A DNA stretch of 64,000 nt, taken from Allobosea thiooxidans. Its GTDB lineage: Bacteria > Pseudomonadota > Alphaproteobacteria > Rhizobiales > Beijerinckiaceae. The notes under the pieces were generated by a model. The model was not told the origin of the DNA. It searched no databases and worked only from the letters and a program-made list of their open reading frames with translations. Numbering within the stretch: the stretch's first letter is position 1; every line of letters starts with the position of its first letter. The stretch lies in contig NZ_FUYX01000011.1 of the NCBI RefSeq assembly GCF_900168195.1, forward strand, positions 1-64,000. The letters run 5' to 3'. A program made the translations under genes and the position numbers. Positions 27,389 to 35,442 of the stretch are shown in pieces.

Positions 27389-27543
27389 CGAAGCCCCCAC
27401 GGCAAAACAGCGGCGGAACCATGCCCGTGTCAGCTTGATTTACTCTTAAGGCAGCAGGTTGTTTTCCCGGGTAACGGAGTAATTTCTTGCTTCGTCACCC
27501 GGTTCTTGTCGTGGCCTGGGTCCCGGCAGGGGCGTTTTCCAGC

Positions 27544-28905
27544 CTATGTGCGTCCGGGTTGCACGTTTCTCGTCGCGATGAAATCGACCAGTCCCATCGC
27601 GATCAGCGACAGCCCGACCAGCGGGAAGACGATCCCGCCGACCGCGAGCAGGCCGAGGACGACGCGCATCGTACCTCTTTCGCCCGGCAGCGGCGGGACG
27701 CCGAGCGAGCCTTGCGGCCGCCGCTTCCACCACATGGCCAGCGCCGAGACGGCGAGCAGGATGATGGCGAGGCAGACCGCGAGCATCAGCAACTGGTTCG
27801 CCAGGCCGAATTCCTGGCCCATATGGACGTTGATGCCCCATTCCAGCGCTTTCCCGAGCGGGCCGTAATCGGCATAGCTCATGTCGATCAGCGGCTTGGC
27901 TGTGTACTGGTCGAGATGGATCACCCGCTGGAACGCCATGTCCTTCGGATAGACCGAGCCGGTGTAGACGCCGCTCGGGCCGCCCGGCAGGTTGACGGCA
28001 TAGCCGCGCGTCAGCCCGAGGCGGTCGAATGCGGCGACCGCCGCATCGAGATCGATCGGTTTGCCGCCAGTCGACGCCGATTCCGGCACCTTGGCCTGCT
28101 CCAGCGACCAGGAGGTCGGGCCGGCATGGGCGAGGTGCTCGTCCGACATCGGCACGGCGACGCGGACACCGGCCGGGTAGCCGAAATTGTTCCCGTTGGC
28201 CCACTGGTTGACCTTGGCGCCCCAGAGCACGGACCAGGGCATGCCCGTGATCGCGAGGAAGAGGATGAAGCCGCCTGCGACGACCCCCGTCACCGCGTGC
28301 AGATCCCGCCAGAATACGCGCTGGCGCGGCTTGCCGCGCACGGAGAGCACGCCGCCGCTCTGCCTGCGCGGCCACCACAGATAGAGGCCGGTGAGCACGA
28401 GCAGGATGGCCCAGCCGCCGACGATCTCGATGACGCCGTTCGCCACCGGTCCGAAATAGGCGAGGCTGTGCAGCTGGCGGATAACCCACATCACGGTGCC
28501 GCGATCCGGGATCTGCCCGAGCACGCGCGCGTTATAGGGGTCGACATAGACCACCATCCGCGCGCCGGCGGCGTCGCGGATCGTGACCTCGGCGGAAGCG
28601 CTCGCGGTTTCCGGCGGCACGTATTTTACCGGCTGGCCGGCGAAGGTCTTCACTGCCTGGGCGACGATCTCGGTCGGCGGCCGCTCGCCCGTCGCGCGGG
28701 CCTCGACCTGCTTCAGGTCGCGATGGATCAGGCCGTCGATCTCGGCCCGGAAGAGGTAGAGTCCACCGGTCACGGCCAGCAGGATGAGAAAGGGCAGGGT
28801 GATCAGTCCGGCATAGAAATGCCAGCGCCAGACGGCGCGATAGAAGGATGCGGCGCGTCGGTCCGCGCGCTCGGGCGCGGCCGCCGCCGTGGAGACGGTT
28901 GTCAT
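27544..28905 (-). CDS. PepSY-associated transmembrane protein
   Basis: 453 residues from MTTVSTAAA. A first membrane segment at about 28-52 follows the WRWHFYAGL motif, which has a conserved histidine. A PepSY-type periplasmic domain follows, then further membrane segments near 160-180, 200-225, 378-398 and 428-448, with histidines at LHSLAYFGP, DLHAVTGVVAGG and INVHMGQEFG. This is the PepSY_TM (COG3182) family of inner-membrane proteins, often next to TonB-dependent siderophore or copper receptors and thought to act in metal reduction or release. The DUF2946 gene lies 35 bases upstream in the same direction. The start is chosen for the family N-terminus; the frame is open upstream through the neighbouring gene. 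Confidence 0.88.
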   Translation of the reverse strand: MTTVSTAAAAPERADRRAASFYRAVWRWHFYAGLITLPFLILLAVTGGLYLFRAEIDGLIHRDLKQVEARATGERPPTEIVAQAVKTFAGQPVKYVPPETASASAEVTIRDAAGARMVVYVDPYNARVLGQIPDRGTVMWVIRQLHSLAYFGPVANGVIEIVGGWAILLVLTGLYLWWPRRQSGGVLSVRGKPRQRVFWRDLHAVTGVVAGGFILFLAITGMPWSVLWGAKVNQWANGNNFGYPAGVRVAVPMSDEHLAHAGPTSWSLEQAKVPESASTGGKPIDLDAAVAAFDRLGLTRGYAVNLPGGPSGVYTGSVYPKDMAFQRVIHLDQYTAKPLIDMSYADYGPLGKALEWGINVHMGQEFGLANQLLMLAVCLAIILLAVSALAMWWKRRPQGSLGVPPLPGERGTMRVVLGLLAVGGIVFPLVGLSLIAMGLVDFIATRNVQPGRT

Positions 28906-28940
28906 GGAAGGATCCTGGTCTGAGCTGAAGGAAAGGGGCT

Positions 28941-29309
28941 TCAGGCCAGGACGGGTGGAGCGCGGGCGCCGAGCGGGTAGCCATGCGCCGTGGAAAGCGC
29001 GACGGTCGTTGCCGGCCGCGCGGAGATGACATGCGGCGCCGGTTCGCGCCGGGCGACGGCGAAGGACGTGGCGGGCGGCGGCAGTGCGATCGCGGCAGAG
29101 AGGCACAGGCTCGCGCAGCAATCCGGCAGTCTGGCGTCGCTGCTGTCCGAGGCCGGGTCTACCGGAGCCGTCTGGCCGGGCGTGCACAGCGGATGCAGGA
29201 GCGCGGCCGAGGGCTGCGCCATGAGCCCGGCGGCGAGCGCCGCGAGCGTCGTCTGCAGGACGAGGACATAGACGGCCAGCAGCGCGAGCGCGCTCCTGTG
29301 CCAGTTCAT
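28941..29309 (-). CDS. DUF2946-type secreted or periplasmic protein
   Basis: 122 residues from MNWHRSAL, which has an aagggg site 8 bases upstream; an ATG six codons earlier is the alternative. An N-terminal hydrophobic segment (ALALLAVYVLVLQTTLAALAAG) is followed by cysteines in HPLCTPG and DCCASLCL, the layout of DUF2946. Members are commonly found with TonB receptors and PepSY proteins in metal-related loci. The next gene in transcription is the PepSY protein, so the two likely form an operon. Confidence 0.75.
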   Translation of the reverse strand: MNWHRSALALLAVYVLVLQTTLAALAAGLMAQPSAALLHPLCTPGQTAPVDPASDSSDARLPDCCASLCLSAAIALPPPATSFAVARREPAPHVISARPATTVALSTAHGYPLGARAPPVLA

Positions 29310-29387
29310 CCCTCCCGTCCCCTTCATGCGAACGGGCTTAGCCGATCCGCCTCCGCTGCGGAAGCGCGCGTGATGACGCGCCTGCGC

Positions 29388-30587
29388 TCACGCTGCCGGC
29401 AGGCAGGCCGGGCCGAGCGGCTCGAAGCTCTTGTAGGTCAGGATGAATTCCTGATGGCCGAGCTCTTCCGACTTCGTCCTGCCGCCCTGGCCGAGCGAGA
29501 CCACGAGGTCGCGGATCTCGGTGCCGACCTCATCGAGGCTGGCGCGGCCTTCGAGGATGCGCCCGGCATCGACATCCATGTCCTCGGACATCCGGCGATA
29601 GGTCTCCGGATTGGCGCAGATCTTCACCACCGGCGAGATCGCCGAGCCGACGACCGAGCCGCGCCCCGTGACGAACAGCACGCAATGCGCTCCACAGGCG
29701 ATCAGCTCGGCGATCTCGGCATTGTCGTTGATGTTGGGGAAGCCGAAGCGGACCTCGCCGTCCGGCACGACGTCGAGCAGATAGAGCCCGCCATGCGGCG
29801 GCACGTCGCCGGGCTTGATCAGGCCGGAGATCGGCGAGGCGCCGGATTTCGCATAGGCGCCCATCGACTTCTCCTCGATGGTCGAAAGCCCGCCCTCAGC
29901 ATTGCCGGCGGCGAAGGAGCCATAGCCCAGCGTCGCGTAGTAGCGCGCCGCCTTGGCCACCGACTTCTCCAGCTCGGCGCCGAGTTCGGGCGTGATCGCG
30001 CGCGCCGCCATGATGTGCTCGCAGCCGATCAGCTCGCCGGTTTCCTCGAAGATGCAGGCGGCGCCCTCGGCGATCAGCTGGTCGAAGGCGCGTCCCGCCG
30101 CCGGGTTGCCGGTGATGCCGGAGGTGCCGTCCGAGCCGCCGCAGACGGTGCCGATCACGAGTTCGGAGACCGCCATCGGCACCGTCTCCTGCGCATCGAG
30201 GGCGATGCGTTGCTCCTCGACCCAGGCGCGTCCCTCGCGGATCGAGGCGCGGGTGCCGCCCGTACCCTGGATGATGATCGTCTTCACCGGCCGGCCGGTG
30301 GCGCGCACCGCCCGTTCAAGCGCATATTTGTTGAAGCTCTCGCAGCCGAGCGAGATCAGCAGCACCGCGCCGACATTCGGATGGGTGCAGAGCTGCTCCA
30401 TCATCCGCTCGGCATAGGGGTTCGGGTAGCAGCCCGGGAAGCCGATCGCGTGGACGCCTTCCTCGCGCCAGGGCAGGGCGATCTCGCGCGCCACATGGTG
30501 GGCGCATTCGACGAGATAGGCGACGGCGACGGTGTTGCGGATGCCCTTGCGCCCGTCGGACCGGAGATAGCCGCGCATCGCGCTCAT
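29388..30587 (-). CDS. UxaA-family dehydratase/lyase, large subunit
   Basis: 399 residues from MSAMRGYLR. It covers the catalytic C-terminal part of the altronate/galactarate dehydratase family: RSDGRKGIRNTVAVAY, GFPGCYPNPYAERMMEQL, LISLGCESFN, GGTRASIREG, VCGGSDGTSGITGNPAAGRAFD, EETGELIGCEH and the late VLFVTGRGSVVGSAISPVVKIC. The small SAF subunit is a separate gene that overlaps by ATGA, so the enzyme is split as in altronate-type and sulfolactate sulfo-lyase (SuyAB) enzymes. It would eliminate water or sulfite from a 2-hydroxy acid; the substrate is not determined. The RraA-like gene upstream points to hydroxy-acid catabolism. Confidence 0.88.
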   Translation of the reverse strand: MSAMRGYLRSDGRKGIRNTVAVAYLVECAHHVAREIALPWREEGVHAIGFPGCYPNPYAERMMEQLCTHPNVGAVLLISLGCESFNKYALERAVRATGRPVKTIIIQGTGGTRASIREGRAWVEEQRIALDAQETVPMAVSELVIGTVCGGSDGTSGITGNPAAGRAFDQLIAEGAACIFEETGELIGCEHIMAARAITPELGAELEKSVAKAARYYATLGYGSFAAGNAEGGLSTIEEKSMGAYAKSGASPISGLIKPGDVPPHGGLYLLDVVPDGEVRFGFPNINDNAEIAELIACGAHCVLFVTGRGSVVGSAISPVVKICANPETYRRMSEDMDVDAGRILEGRASLDEVGTEIRDLVVSLGQGGRTKSEELGHQEFILTYKSFEPLGPACLPAA

Positions 30588-30898
30588 GCCGAGGCTCCCG
30601 CCTTGCGTTCGTCTTCGAGATGATAGGTCGGCGTGTAGTCGCTGCGCATGTTGTGGACATGGACATGCGCGGCCGGAGCGATCGCTTCGGTCGCGACACC
30701 GATCGGCGCGCCGTATTTTAGGATCTTCTCGCCGGCCGCGATGGCGCGGCGGGCGATCTTGTGCGCGAGCGCGATGTCGCGGTCGAGCGCGGCCGGACCG
30801 GAGCCGGTCTCGATCGTCTCGCCGGCTTTCAGCCGCACCCGCGCGACCAGGACGTTGTCGCGCGGATCGAGCAGGATGAGGCGCGGATCGTGGGACAT
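30584..30898 (-). CDS. UxaA-family dehydratase/lyase, small SAF subunit
   Basis: 104 residues. The SAF-like domain shows LDPRDNVLVARVRLKAGETI, HKIARRAIAAGEKILKYGAPIGVATEAIAPAAHVHVHNM, the same order as the N-terminal part of altronate dehydratase and SuyA. The conserved histidines in HVHVHNM are expected metal or substrate ligands. It is translationally coupled to the large subunit (4-base overlap). Confidence 0.88.
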   Translation of the reverse strand: MSHDPRLILLDPRDNVLVARVRLKAGETIETGSGPAALDRDIALAHKIARRAIAAGEKILKYGAPIGVATEAIAPAAHVHVHNMRSDYTPTYHLEDERKAGASA

Positions 30899-30923
30899 GG
30901 TGTCGAGGCCTCTCGGGGAAGGG

Positions 30924-31045
30924 AGCCTCATCCTGAGGAGCCATTTCCGAGGAAATGGCGTCTCGAAGGATGCTCACGGAGGCTCCGAAACCATCTGGAC
31001 CATCCTTCGAGACGCCGCGTACCGCGGCTCCTCAGGATGAGGGCT
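30924..31045. repeat. palindromic intergenic element, family A copy 3
   Basis: Starts agcctcatcctgaggag, includes a sub-hairpin ccatttcc/ggaaatgg, gcgtctcgaaggatg, catccttcgagacgc, and ends cggctcctcaggatgagggct. It lies between the RraA-like gene and the SAF gene inside a same-strand gene group. Confidence 0.9.
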
Positions 31046-31054
31046 GAAAACCTC

Positions 31055-31702
31055 TCAGAACTTGCCGTACTGCAGATAGGCCTTCTGCGGATCGGTGCCG
31101 GCCAGGATCGCGGTGCGGACCTTGTTCTCGGCCGAGATCGAGGCCTCCGACGTCTCCAGGACCTCCTCGATAATCTCCGAGGGAATGCGGACGACGCCGT
31201 CACGGTCGGCGAGGATGTAGTCGCCGGGGCGGATCCAGACGTCGCCGATCTTGATCGGCTCGTCGACCGCCTTGGGCAGCCAGGCGCCGACGATGTCGCG
31301 CGGCGTATAGGCCTTGAAATAGGCCTGGAAGCCCATCTCGACCATGAATTCGGTGTCGCGCGAGAGCCCGTCGATGACGCAGCCGCGCACGCCCTTGTTC
31401 TTCAGCGTCTCGGCCGAAAGCTCGCCCATCAGCGCGACCTCTTCGGTATTCGGCTGGCAGACCCAGACATGGCCGGGCTTGGCGGCGGAGAGCAGGCCGG
31501 TCCAGCTGAGCAGTGTCTCATGCGCGTCGAACTCGCCGAACTTGCCTTCGACGGTGAAGGCGGGGCCGGCGAGCTTCTGGCCGGGCAGGAGCGGGCGCAG
31601 TTCCGTGGGCAGCACGAAGTCCTTCAGGCCCATGGCGCGCATCGTGTCGTGGATGATGCCGGTGTAGCAGCGCTCCAGCCGCTGGGTCAGTTCGTCGCTC
31701 AT
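31055..31702 (-). CDS. RraA-family protein (4-hydroxy-4-methyl-2-oxoglutarate aldolase-like)
   Basis: 215 residues. The family motif G-x-L-S/x-x-x-x-x-x-x-G-V-x-G-x-x-I-D-G-x-x-R-D is visible as GELSAETLKNKGVRGCVIDGLSRD, which places the metal-binding aspartate and substrate arginine. Members are either RNase E regulators in gamma-proteobacteria or, more often, class II aldolases/decarboxylases of 2-oxo acids. Next to a UxaA-type enzyme the aldolase role is more likely. A perfect ggagg site lies 4 bases before the ATG. It is the first gene of the group. Confidence 0.88.
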   Translation of the reverse strand: MSDELTQRLERCYTGIIHDTMRAMGLKDFVLPTELRPLLPGQKLAGPAFTVEGKFGEFDAHETLLSWTGLLSAAKPGHVWVCQPNTEEVALMGELSAETLKNKGVRGCVIDGLSRDTEFMVEMGFQAYFKAYTPRDIVGAWLPKAVDEPIKIGDVWIRPGDYILADRDGVVRIPSEIIEEVLETSEASISAENKVRTAILAGTDPQKAYLQYGKF

Positions 31703-31816
31703 ATTTCCTCCGGGCGGGACTGGTCGCGGCTCACCTGCCGCGTTTCGCCGTGGGCGGCACAGTGCCGGGAGGAGGGGGGTGTCGCAAGCGCATTTTCCGC
31801 GCGTCGCTGATGCGTT

Positions 31817-32581
31817 TCAAACGGTTGAATCGGCGTGGTCGACGCGCTCCCAACCCTGTGGCATCAGCCGCTCCTGCGGCAGAAAGCGGGATTTGTAGGC
31901 CATTTTCGGCGAGCCGGCGACCCAATAGCCGAGATAGACGTAAGGGAGCCCGAGCCGCCGTGCGCGGGCGACGTGGTCGAGCACCATGAAGGTGCCGAGC
32001 GAACGCAGCTCCAGGCCCGGATCATAGACCGAGTAGACCATGGAGAGGCCGTCGCCGAGCGTGTCGGTCAGCGCCATGGCGAAGAGGTCGCCCTCGCCGC
32101 GGCCGGTGAAGCCGGAATCGGGGCCGCGCCGGCGATACTCGATCAGTTGGGTCTCGACATGGGTGTCCTCGACCATCATCGCGAAGTCGAGCGCCGACAT
32201 CGTCGCCATGCCGCCGTCGGGATGGCGTTCGTCGAGATAGGAGCGGAACAGGGAATAGTGCTCGGAGCGCGGCTGCGGCGCCCTGGCCTCGCCGATCAGG
32301 TCCTCGTTGCGGGCGAGCACCCGGCGAAAGCCGCGCGAATAGCGGAAATCGTCGACGCAGATCCTGACGGAGACGCAGGCCCGGCAGGTCTCGCAGGCAG
32401 GCCGGTAGGCGATGCTCTGCGAACGGCGGAAGCCACCCTGCGAGAGCACGTCGTTGAGCTCGCGCGCCCGCGCCCCGACGAGATGGGTGAACACCTTCCG
32501 TTCCTCGCGCCCGGGCAGATAGGGGCACGCGGTCGGGGAGGTCAGATAGAATTGCGGGGCATCCCGCAACGGGCGCGTCAC
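31817..32581 (-). CDS. bpt: aspartate/glutamate leucyltransferase (arginyltransferase family)
   Basis: 254 residues from a GTG start ([14 protein letters not shown]) that has a ggag site about 10 bases upstream. It adds leucine from Leu-tRNA to proteins starting with aspartate or glutamate, making them N-degron substrates. Family marks: [16 protein letters not shown] near 22, [24 protein letters not shown] near 60, FSRGFRRV-type segment, [18 protein letters not shown] near 225. The frame is open upstream into the region in front of the methyltransferase gene, but that part is not conserved in type. Confidence 0.93.
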   Translation of the reverse strand: MTRPLRDAPQFYLTSPTACPYLPGREERKVFTHLVGARARELNDVLSQGGFRRSQSIAYRPACETCRACVSVRICVDDFRYSRGFRRVLARNEDLIGEARAPQPRSEHYSLFRSYLDERHPDGGMATMSALDFAMMVEDTHVETQLIEYRRRGPDSGFTGRGEGDLFAMALTDTLGDGLSMVYSVYDPGLELRSLGTFMVLDHVARARRLGLPYVYLGYWVAGSPKMAYKSRFLPQERLMPQGWERVDHADSTV

Positions 32582-32741
32582 GTCGACCGGCTCCGGAAAA
32601 AGCTGCGCCCCTTCAATGTAGCATCGGCGGCGATGGCAACAAGCGTGTGGCGCGGCAAGGGTCGCTCTTATCGCGGCGATCTTGCTGCCGACATCTTCCC
32701 GGCGTCGACTGCAGCGCAGCTGGCGCGCGTGGAGTGTGGCG

Positions 32742-33572
32742 ATGGCCGGGGAGAAGGTGACGCTCAGCGGCGCGAAGGAAACCCTCCTGGTCACGCTTAG
32801 TGCGAAGGCGGGCGAAAGCCGGCTGCACGATTCGCTTCTCAAGGATCGCTTCGCCGCCGAGGCGATGGCCCGGATCGACTATGATTTCTCCCGGCTCGGG
32901 GTCGATCGCGACATGATGATCGGCGTGGCCCTGCGTGCCCATGTCATTGATGGCTGGACGCGGGACTTCATCGCGCGAAATCCCGAGGCGACGGTGCTCA
33001 ATCTGGGCTGCGGCCTCGACTCTCGCATCTTTCGCGTTGCGCCGCCGCCGGGCATTCTCTGGTTCGACGTCGACTACCCCGATGTCGTCGCCCTGCGGCA
33101 GCGCCTCTATCCGCCGCGCCAGAACTGCCGGCTGCTGGGTTCGTCGGTCACCGAGCCGGGGTGGCTCGAGGCCGTGCCCGGGGACCGGTCGACCTTCGTC
33201 ATCGCCGAGGGCCTGCTGCCCTATCTGGAGCCGCAGGACGTGCTGCGCCTGCTCGACCGCCTCATCGCCCATGTTCCGGGCGGCGAGCTGGCCTTCGATG
33301 CCTATAGCGCTTTGGGCCTGGCCCTCATCGCCTGGCAGCCATCCATCCGCGCGACCGGCGCGACGCTGCACTGGTCGCTTGACGATCCATCGGAGCTGAC
33401 CGCCGATCTGCCGCGGCTGGAACTGGTCGAGGAACTGACGGGATACGGCTCGGACGGGTACGATCCGCGCCAGATCGCACGCATGTCGCTGCCGGCGCGA
33501 ATGGCGGTCGAGCTCTTCGGCTGGATCCCGGCCCTGTCGCGGATCGGCCGGCTCCTGCGGTTCCGATTCTAG
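32742..33572 (+). CDS. class I SAM-dependent methyltransferase (LCMT/polyketide O-methyltransferase family)
   Basis: 276 residues from MAGEKVTL, with a ggag site 9 bases before. The SAM loop is [11 protein letters not shown] (85-95), followed by the acidic strand FDVDYPDVV near 107-115 and the typical AEGLLPYL near 150. The [13 protein letters not shown] segment (65-77) belongs to the leucine-carboxyl-methyltransferase family (COG3315). It would methylate a carboxyl or hydroxyl group of a small molecule. It sits on the plus strand between bpt and the RDD gene, which are neighbours in several Rhizobiales, so it may be an insertion. Confidence 0.88.
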   Translation: MAGEKVTLSGAKETLLVTLSAKAGESRLHDSLLKDRFAAEAMARIDYDFSRLGVDRDMMIGVALRAHVIDGWTRDFIARNPEATVLNLGCGLDSRIFRVAPPPGILWFDVDYPDVVALRQRLYPPRQNCRLLGSSVTEPGWLEAVPGDRSTFVIAEGLLPYLEPQDVLRLLDRLIAHVPGGELAFDAYSALGLALIAWQPSIRATGATLHWSLDDPSELTADLPRLELVEELTGYGSDGYDPRQIARMSLPARMAVELFGWIPALSRIGRLLRFRF

Positions 33573-33581
33573 ACGAGGGAT

Positions 33582-33617
33582 GGATCGCCGCAGGTCCTCG
33601 GAGGGAGGCGGCGATCC
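33582..33617. repeat. perfect hairpin between convergent methyltransferase and RDD genes
   Basis: 10-bp arms ggatcgccgc (33582-33591) and gcggcgatcc (33608-33617) around 16 bases. No T run, so if it terminates transcription it does so weakly. Confidence 0.75.
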
Positions 33618-33625
33618 AGGGTTCC

Positions 33626-34099
33626 TCAGGCCCGGACGACGACGAGGCCGGTCAGGAGGTCGTGGCCCATGCGCCGGTCGGCGCGGGCGAAGCCGCAGGC
33701 GACGTCGAGCAGCCAGAGCAGGAAGGTGCCGGCCGCGACATAGAACAGCAGCGCATGCACAGCGGCGGCGAGCCCCTCGGGCCGGCCGCCATCGGCGGCT
33801 TCGACCCTGAGGCCGGCGACGCGCATGCCCCAGGTCGACTGGTGCCGCCCGCCGATCGTCAGCGCGGCATAGCCGAGCGCTGTCGCCACCGCGGCGATCG
33901 GGATCAGCAGCCAGGTCGCGCCGAAGGTGACGATGCCGAGCAGGGCCAGCAGGACGACGACCAGCCAGCCGAGGAAGAACAGCACGACGATGTCGATGAG
34001 CCAGGCGAACAGGCGCGAACCGAGAACGCCGCTGACGTTCTGGTAGGGGCGCTGTTCCAGCGCCGTGATAGGCGGCCGGCTATAGCGGGTGTCGCTCAT
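33626..34099 (-). CDS. RDD family membrane protein
   Basis: 157 residues. Three to four membrane segments; the family residues are R in GSRLFAWLIDIVVLFFLG and D in the same helix, and the later ADRRMGHDLLTGLVVV. RDD proteins are of mostly unknown function, some are ion antiporters. It lies close to bpt and ilvA on the same strand. Confidence 0.9.
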   Translation of the reverse strand: MSDTRYSRPPITALEQRPYQNVSGVLGSRLFAWLIDIVVLFFLGWLVVVLLALLGIVTFGATWLLIPIAAVATALGYAALTIGGRHQSTWGMRVAGLRVEAADGGRPEGLAAAVHALLFYVAAGTFLLWLLDVACGFARADRRMGHDLLTGLVVVRA

Positions 34100-34156
34100 C
34101 GGGACTTCGATCCTCCATCGGCGCGCGAAATGCGGCCTCTGGTCGACAATGTTTGG

Positions 34157-35401
34157 TCAGTGTCCCGGTTCCGCAAGACCACGCGGCAGTATGCGCCGCG
34201 GCGCGAAGCCGTTTTCGGCGAGAACGTTCTCGATCGTGCGCGAATGCGCCTCGCCGCGCGTCTCGACGGTGACGTCGAGCGAGACGCCCTTGGCCGGCAC
34301 GTCGAGGAAGAGGCGGCCATGGCTCACCTCGAGGATGTTGGCGCCCTCGTTGCCCAGCAGGCTCGCGATCTTGCCGAGCAGTCCCGGCCGGTCGGCGGTG
34401 GTCAGGCGGAAGGCGACGATGCGGTCCTCCCGCTCCAGCTCGCGCACCATGATCGCGGCGAGCAGGCGGGTGTCGATATTGCCGCCGCAGAGCACGAGGC
34501 CGATCTTGCGCCCGGCATAGCGCTTCGGCTCCTTCAGCATCGCGGCGAGCCCGGCCGCGCCGGCGCCTTCCGCCAGGCTGTGCTGAAGGCTTGCATAGGC
34601 GTTGACCGCGCGCTCGATCAGGTCCTCGCCGACCAGGACGATGTCGCTGACGAGGCTGGAAACAATCGGCAAGGTGAGCTGGCCCACGGTCTTGACCGCG
34701 ATGCCCTCGGCCAGTGTCGGCCCGCCGATCGGCCGGTCCTGCCGATGCACGGCATTGAAGAACGAGGGGTAGAGATCGGCCTCGACCCCGATCAGTTCGA
34801 TGCCGGGCTTGATCGCCTTGGCGGCGATGGCGTTGCCGGCCATCAGGCCGCCGCCGCCCAGCGGGATGATCAAGGCGTCGAGATCGGGCTCGTCGGCCAG
34901 CATCTCGCGCGCCACCGTGCCCTGACCGGCCATCACCGCCGGGTCGTCATAGGGATGGACGAAGACGAGCTTCTCGGTGCCGGCGAGCTCATGCGCCTTC
35001 TGGCTCGATTCGTAGAGCGTCTCGCCATGAAGCACGACGCGCGCGCCATGGGCGCGGGTGTTCTCGACCTTCACCAGCGGCGTCGTCTCGGGCATCACGA
35101 TCGTCGCGGGAATGCCGAAGCGCTTCGCGTGATAGGCGACGGCCTGGGCATGGTTGCCGGCCGACATGGCGATCACGCCGCGCGCCCGCTCGCTGTCGTC
35201 GAGCGAGAGCAGCTTGTTGACCGCGCCGCGCTCCTTGAACGAGGCGGTCGCCTGCATGTTCTCGTGCTTCACCAGCACGGTCGCGCCGGTCAGCGCCGAC
35301 AGGCGCGGGGCGGGCACCAGCGGCGTACGCAGCACATGCCCTTCGATTCGGCTCGCCGCGGCGTCGATGTCCTCGGGGGTGATGGCGAAGGTTTCGCTCA
35401 T
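34157..35401 (-). CDS. ilvA: threonine ammonia-lyase
   Basis: 414 residues from MSETFAITPEDI. A PLP enzyme that converts threonine to 2-oxobutanoate, the entry to isoleucine, or in the catabolic form feeds propionate metabolism. The PLP lysine is K56 in SFKERGA, the phosphate-binding loop is GGGGLMAG near 183-190, and a single C-terminal ACT domain occupies about 325-414. That length and one ACT domain fit the catabolic-length class with regulatory tail. The LivH-like permease gene ends 41 bases upstream on the same strand, so the two could share a transcript. Confidence 0.95.
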   Translation of the reverse strand: MSETFAITPEDIDAAASRIEGHVLRTPLVPAPRLSALTGATVLVKHENMQATASFKERGAVNKLLSLDDSERARGVIAMSAGNHAQAVAYHAKRFGIPATIVMPETTPLVKVENTRAHGARVVLHGETLYESSQKAHELAGTEKLVFVHPYDDPAVMAGQGTVAREMLADEPDLDALIIPLGGGGLMAGNAIAAKAIKPGIELIGVEADLYPSFFNAVHRQDRPIGGPTLAEGIAVKTVGQLTLPIVSSLVSDIVLVGEDLIERAVNAYASLQHSLAEGAGAAGLAAMLKEPKRYAGRKIGLVLCGGNIDTRLLAAIMVRELEREDRIVAFRLTTADRPGLLGKIASLLGNEGANILEVSHGRLFLDVPAKGVSLDVTVETRGEAHSRTIENVLAENGFAPRRILPRGLAEPGH

Positions 35402-35442
35402 GATGCGTTCCGTCCCGGTGTTCTGTCGTCGGACTCTGTGCG

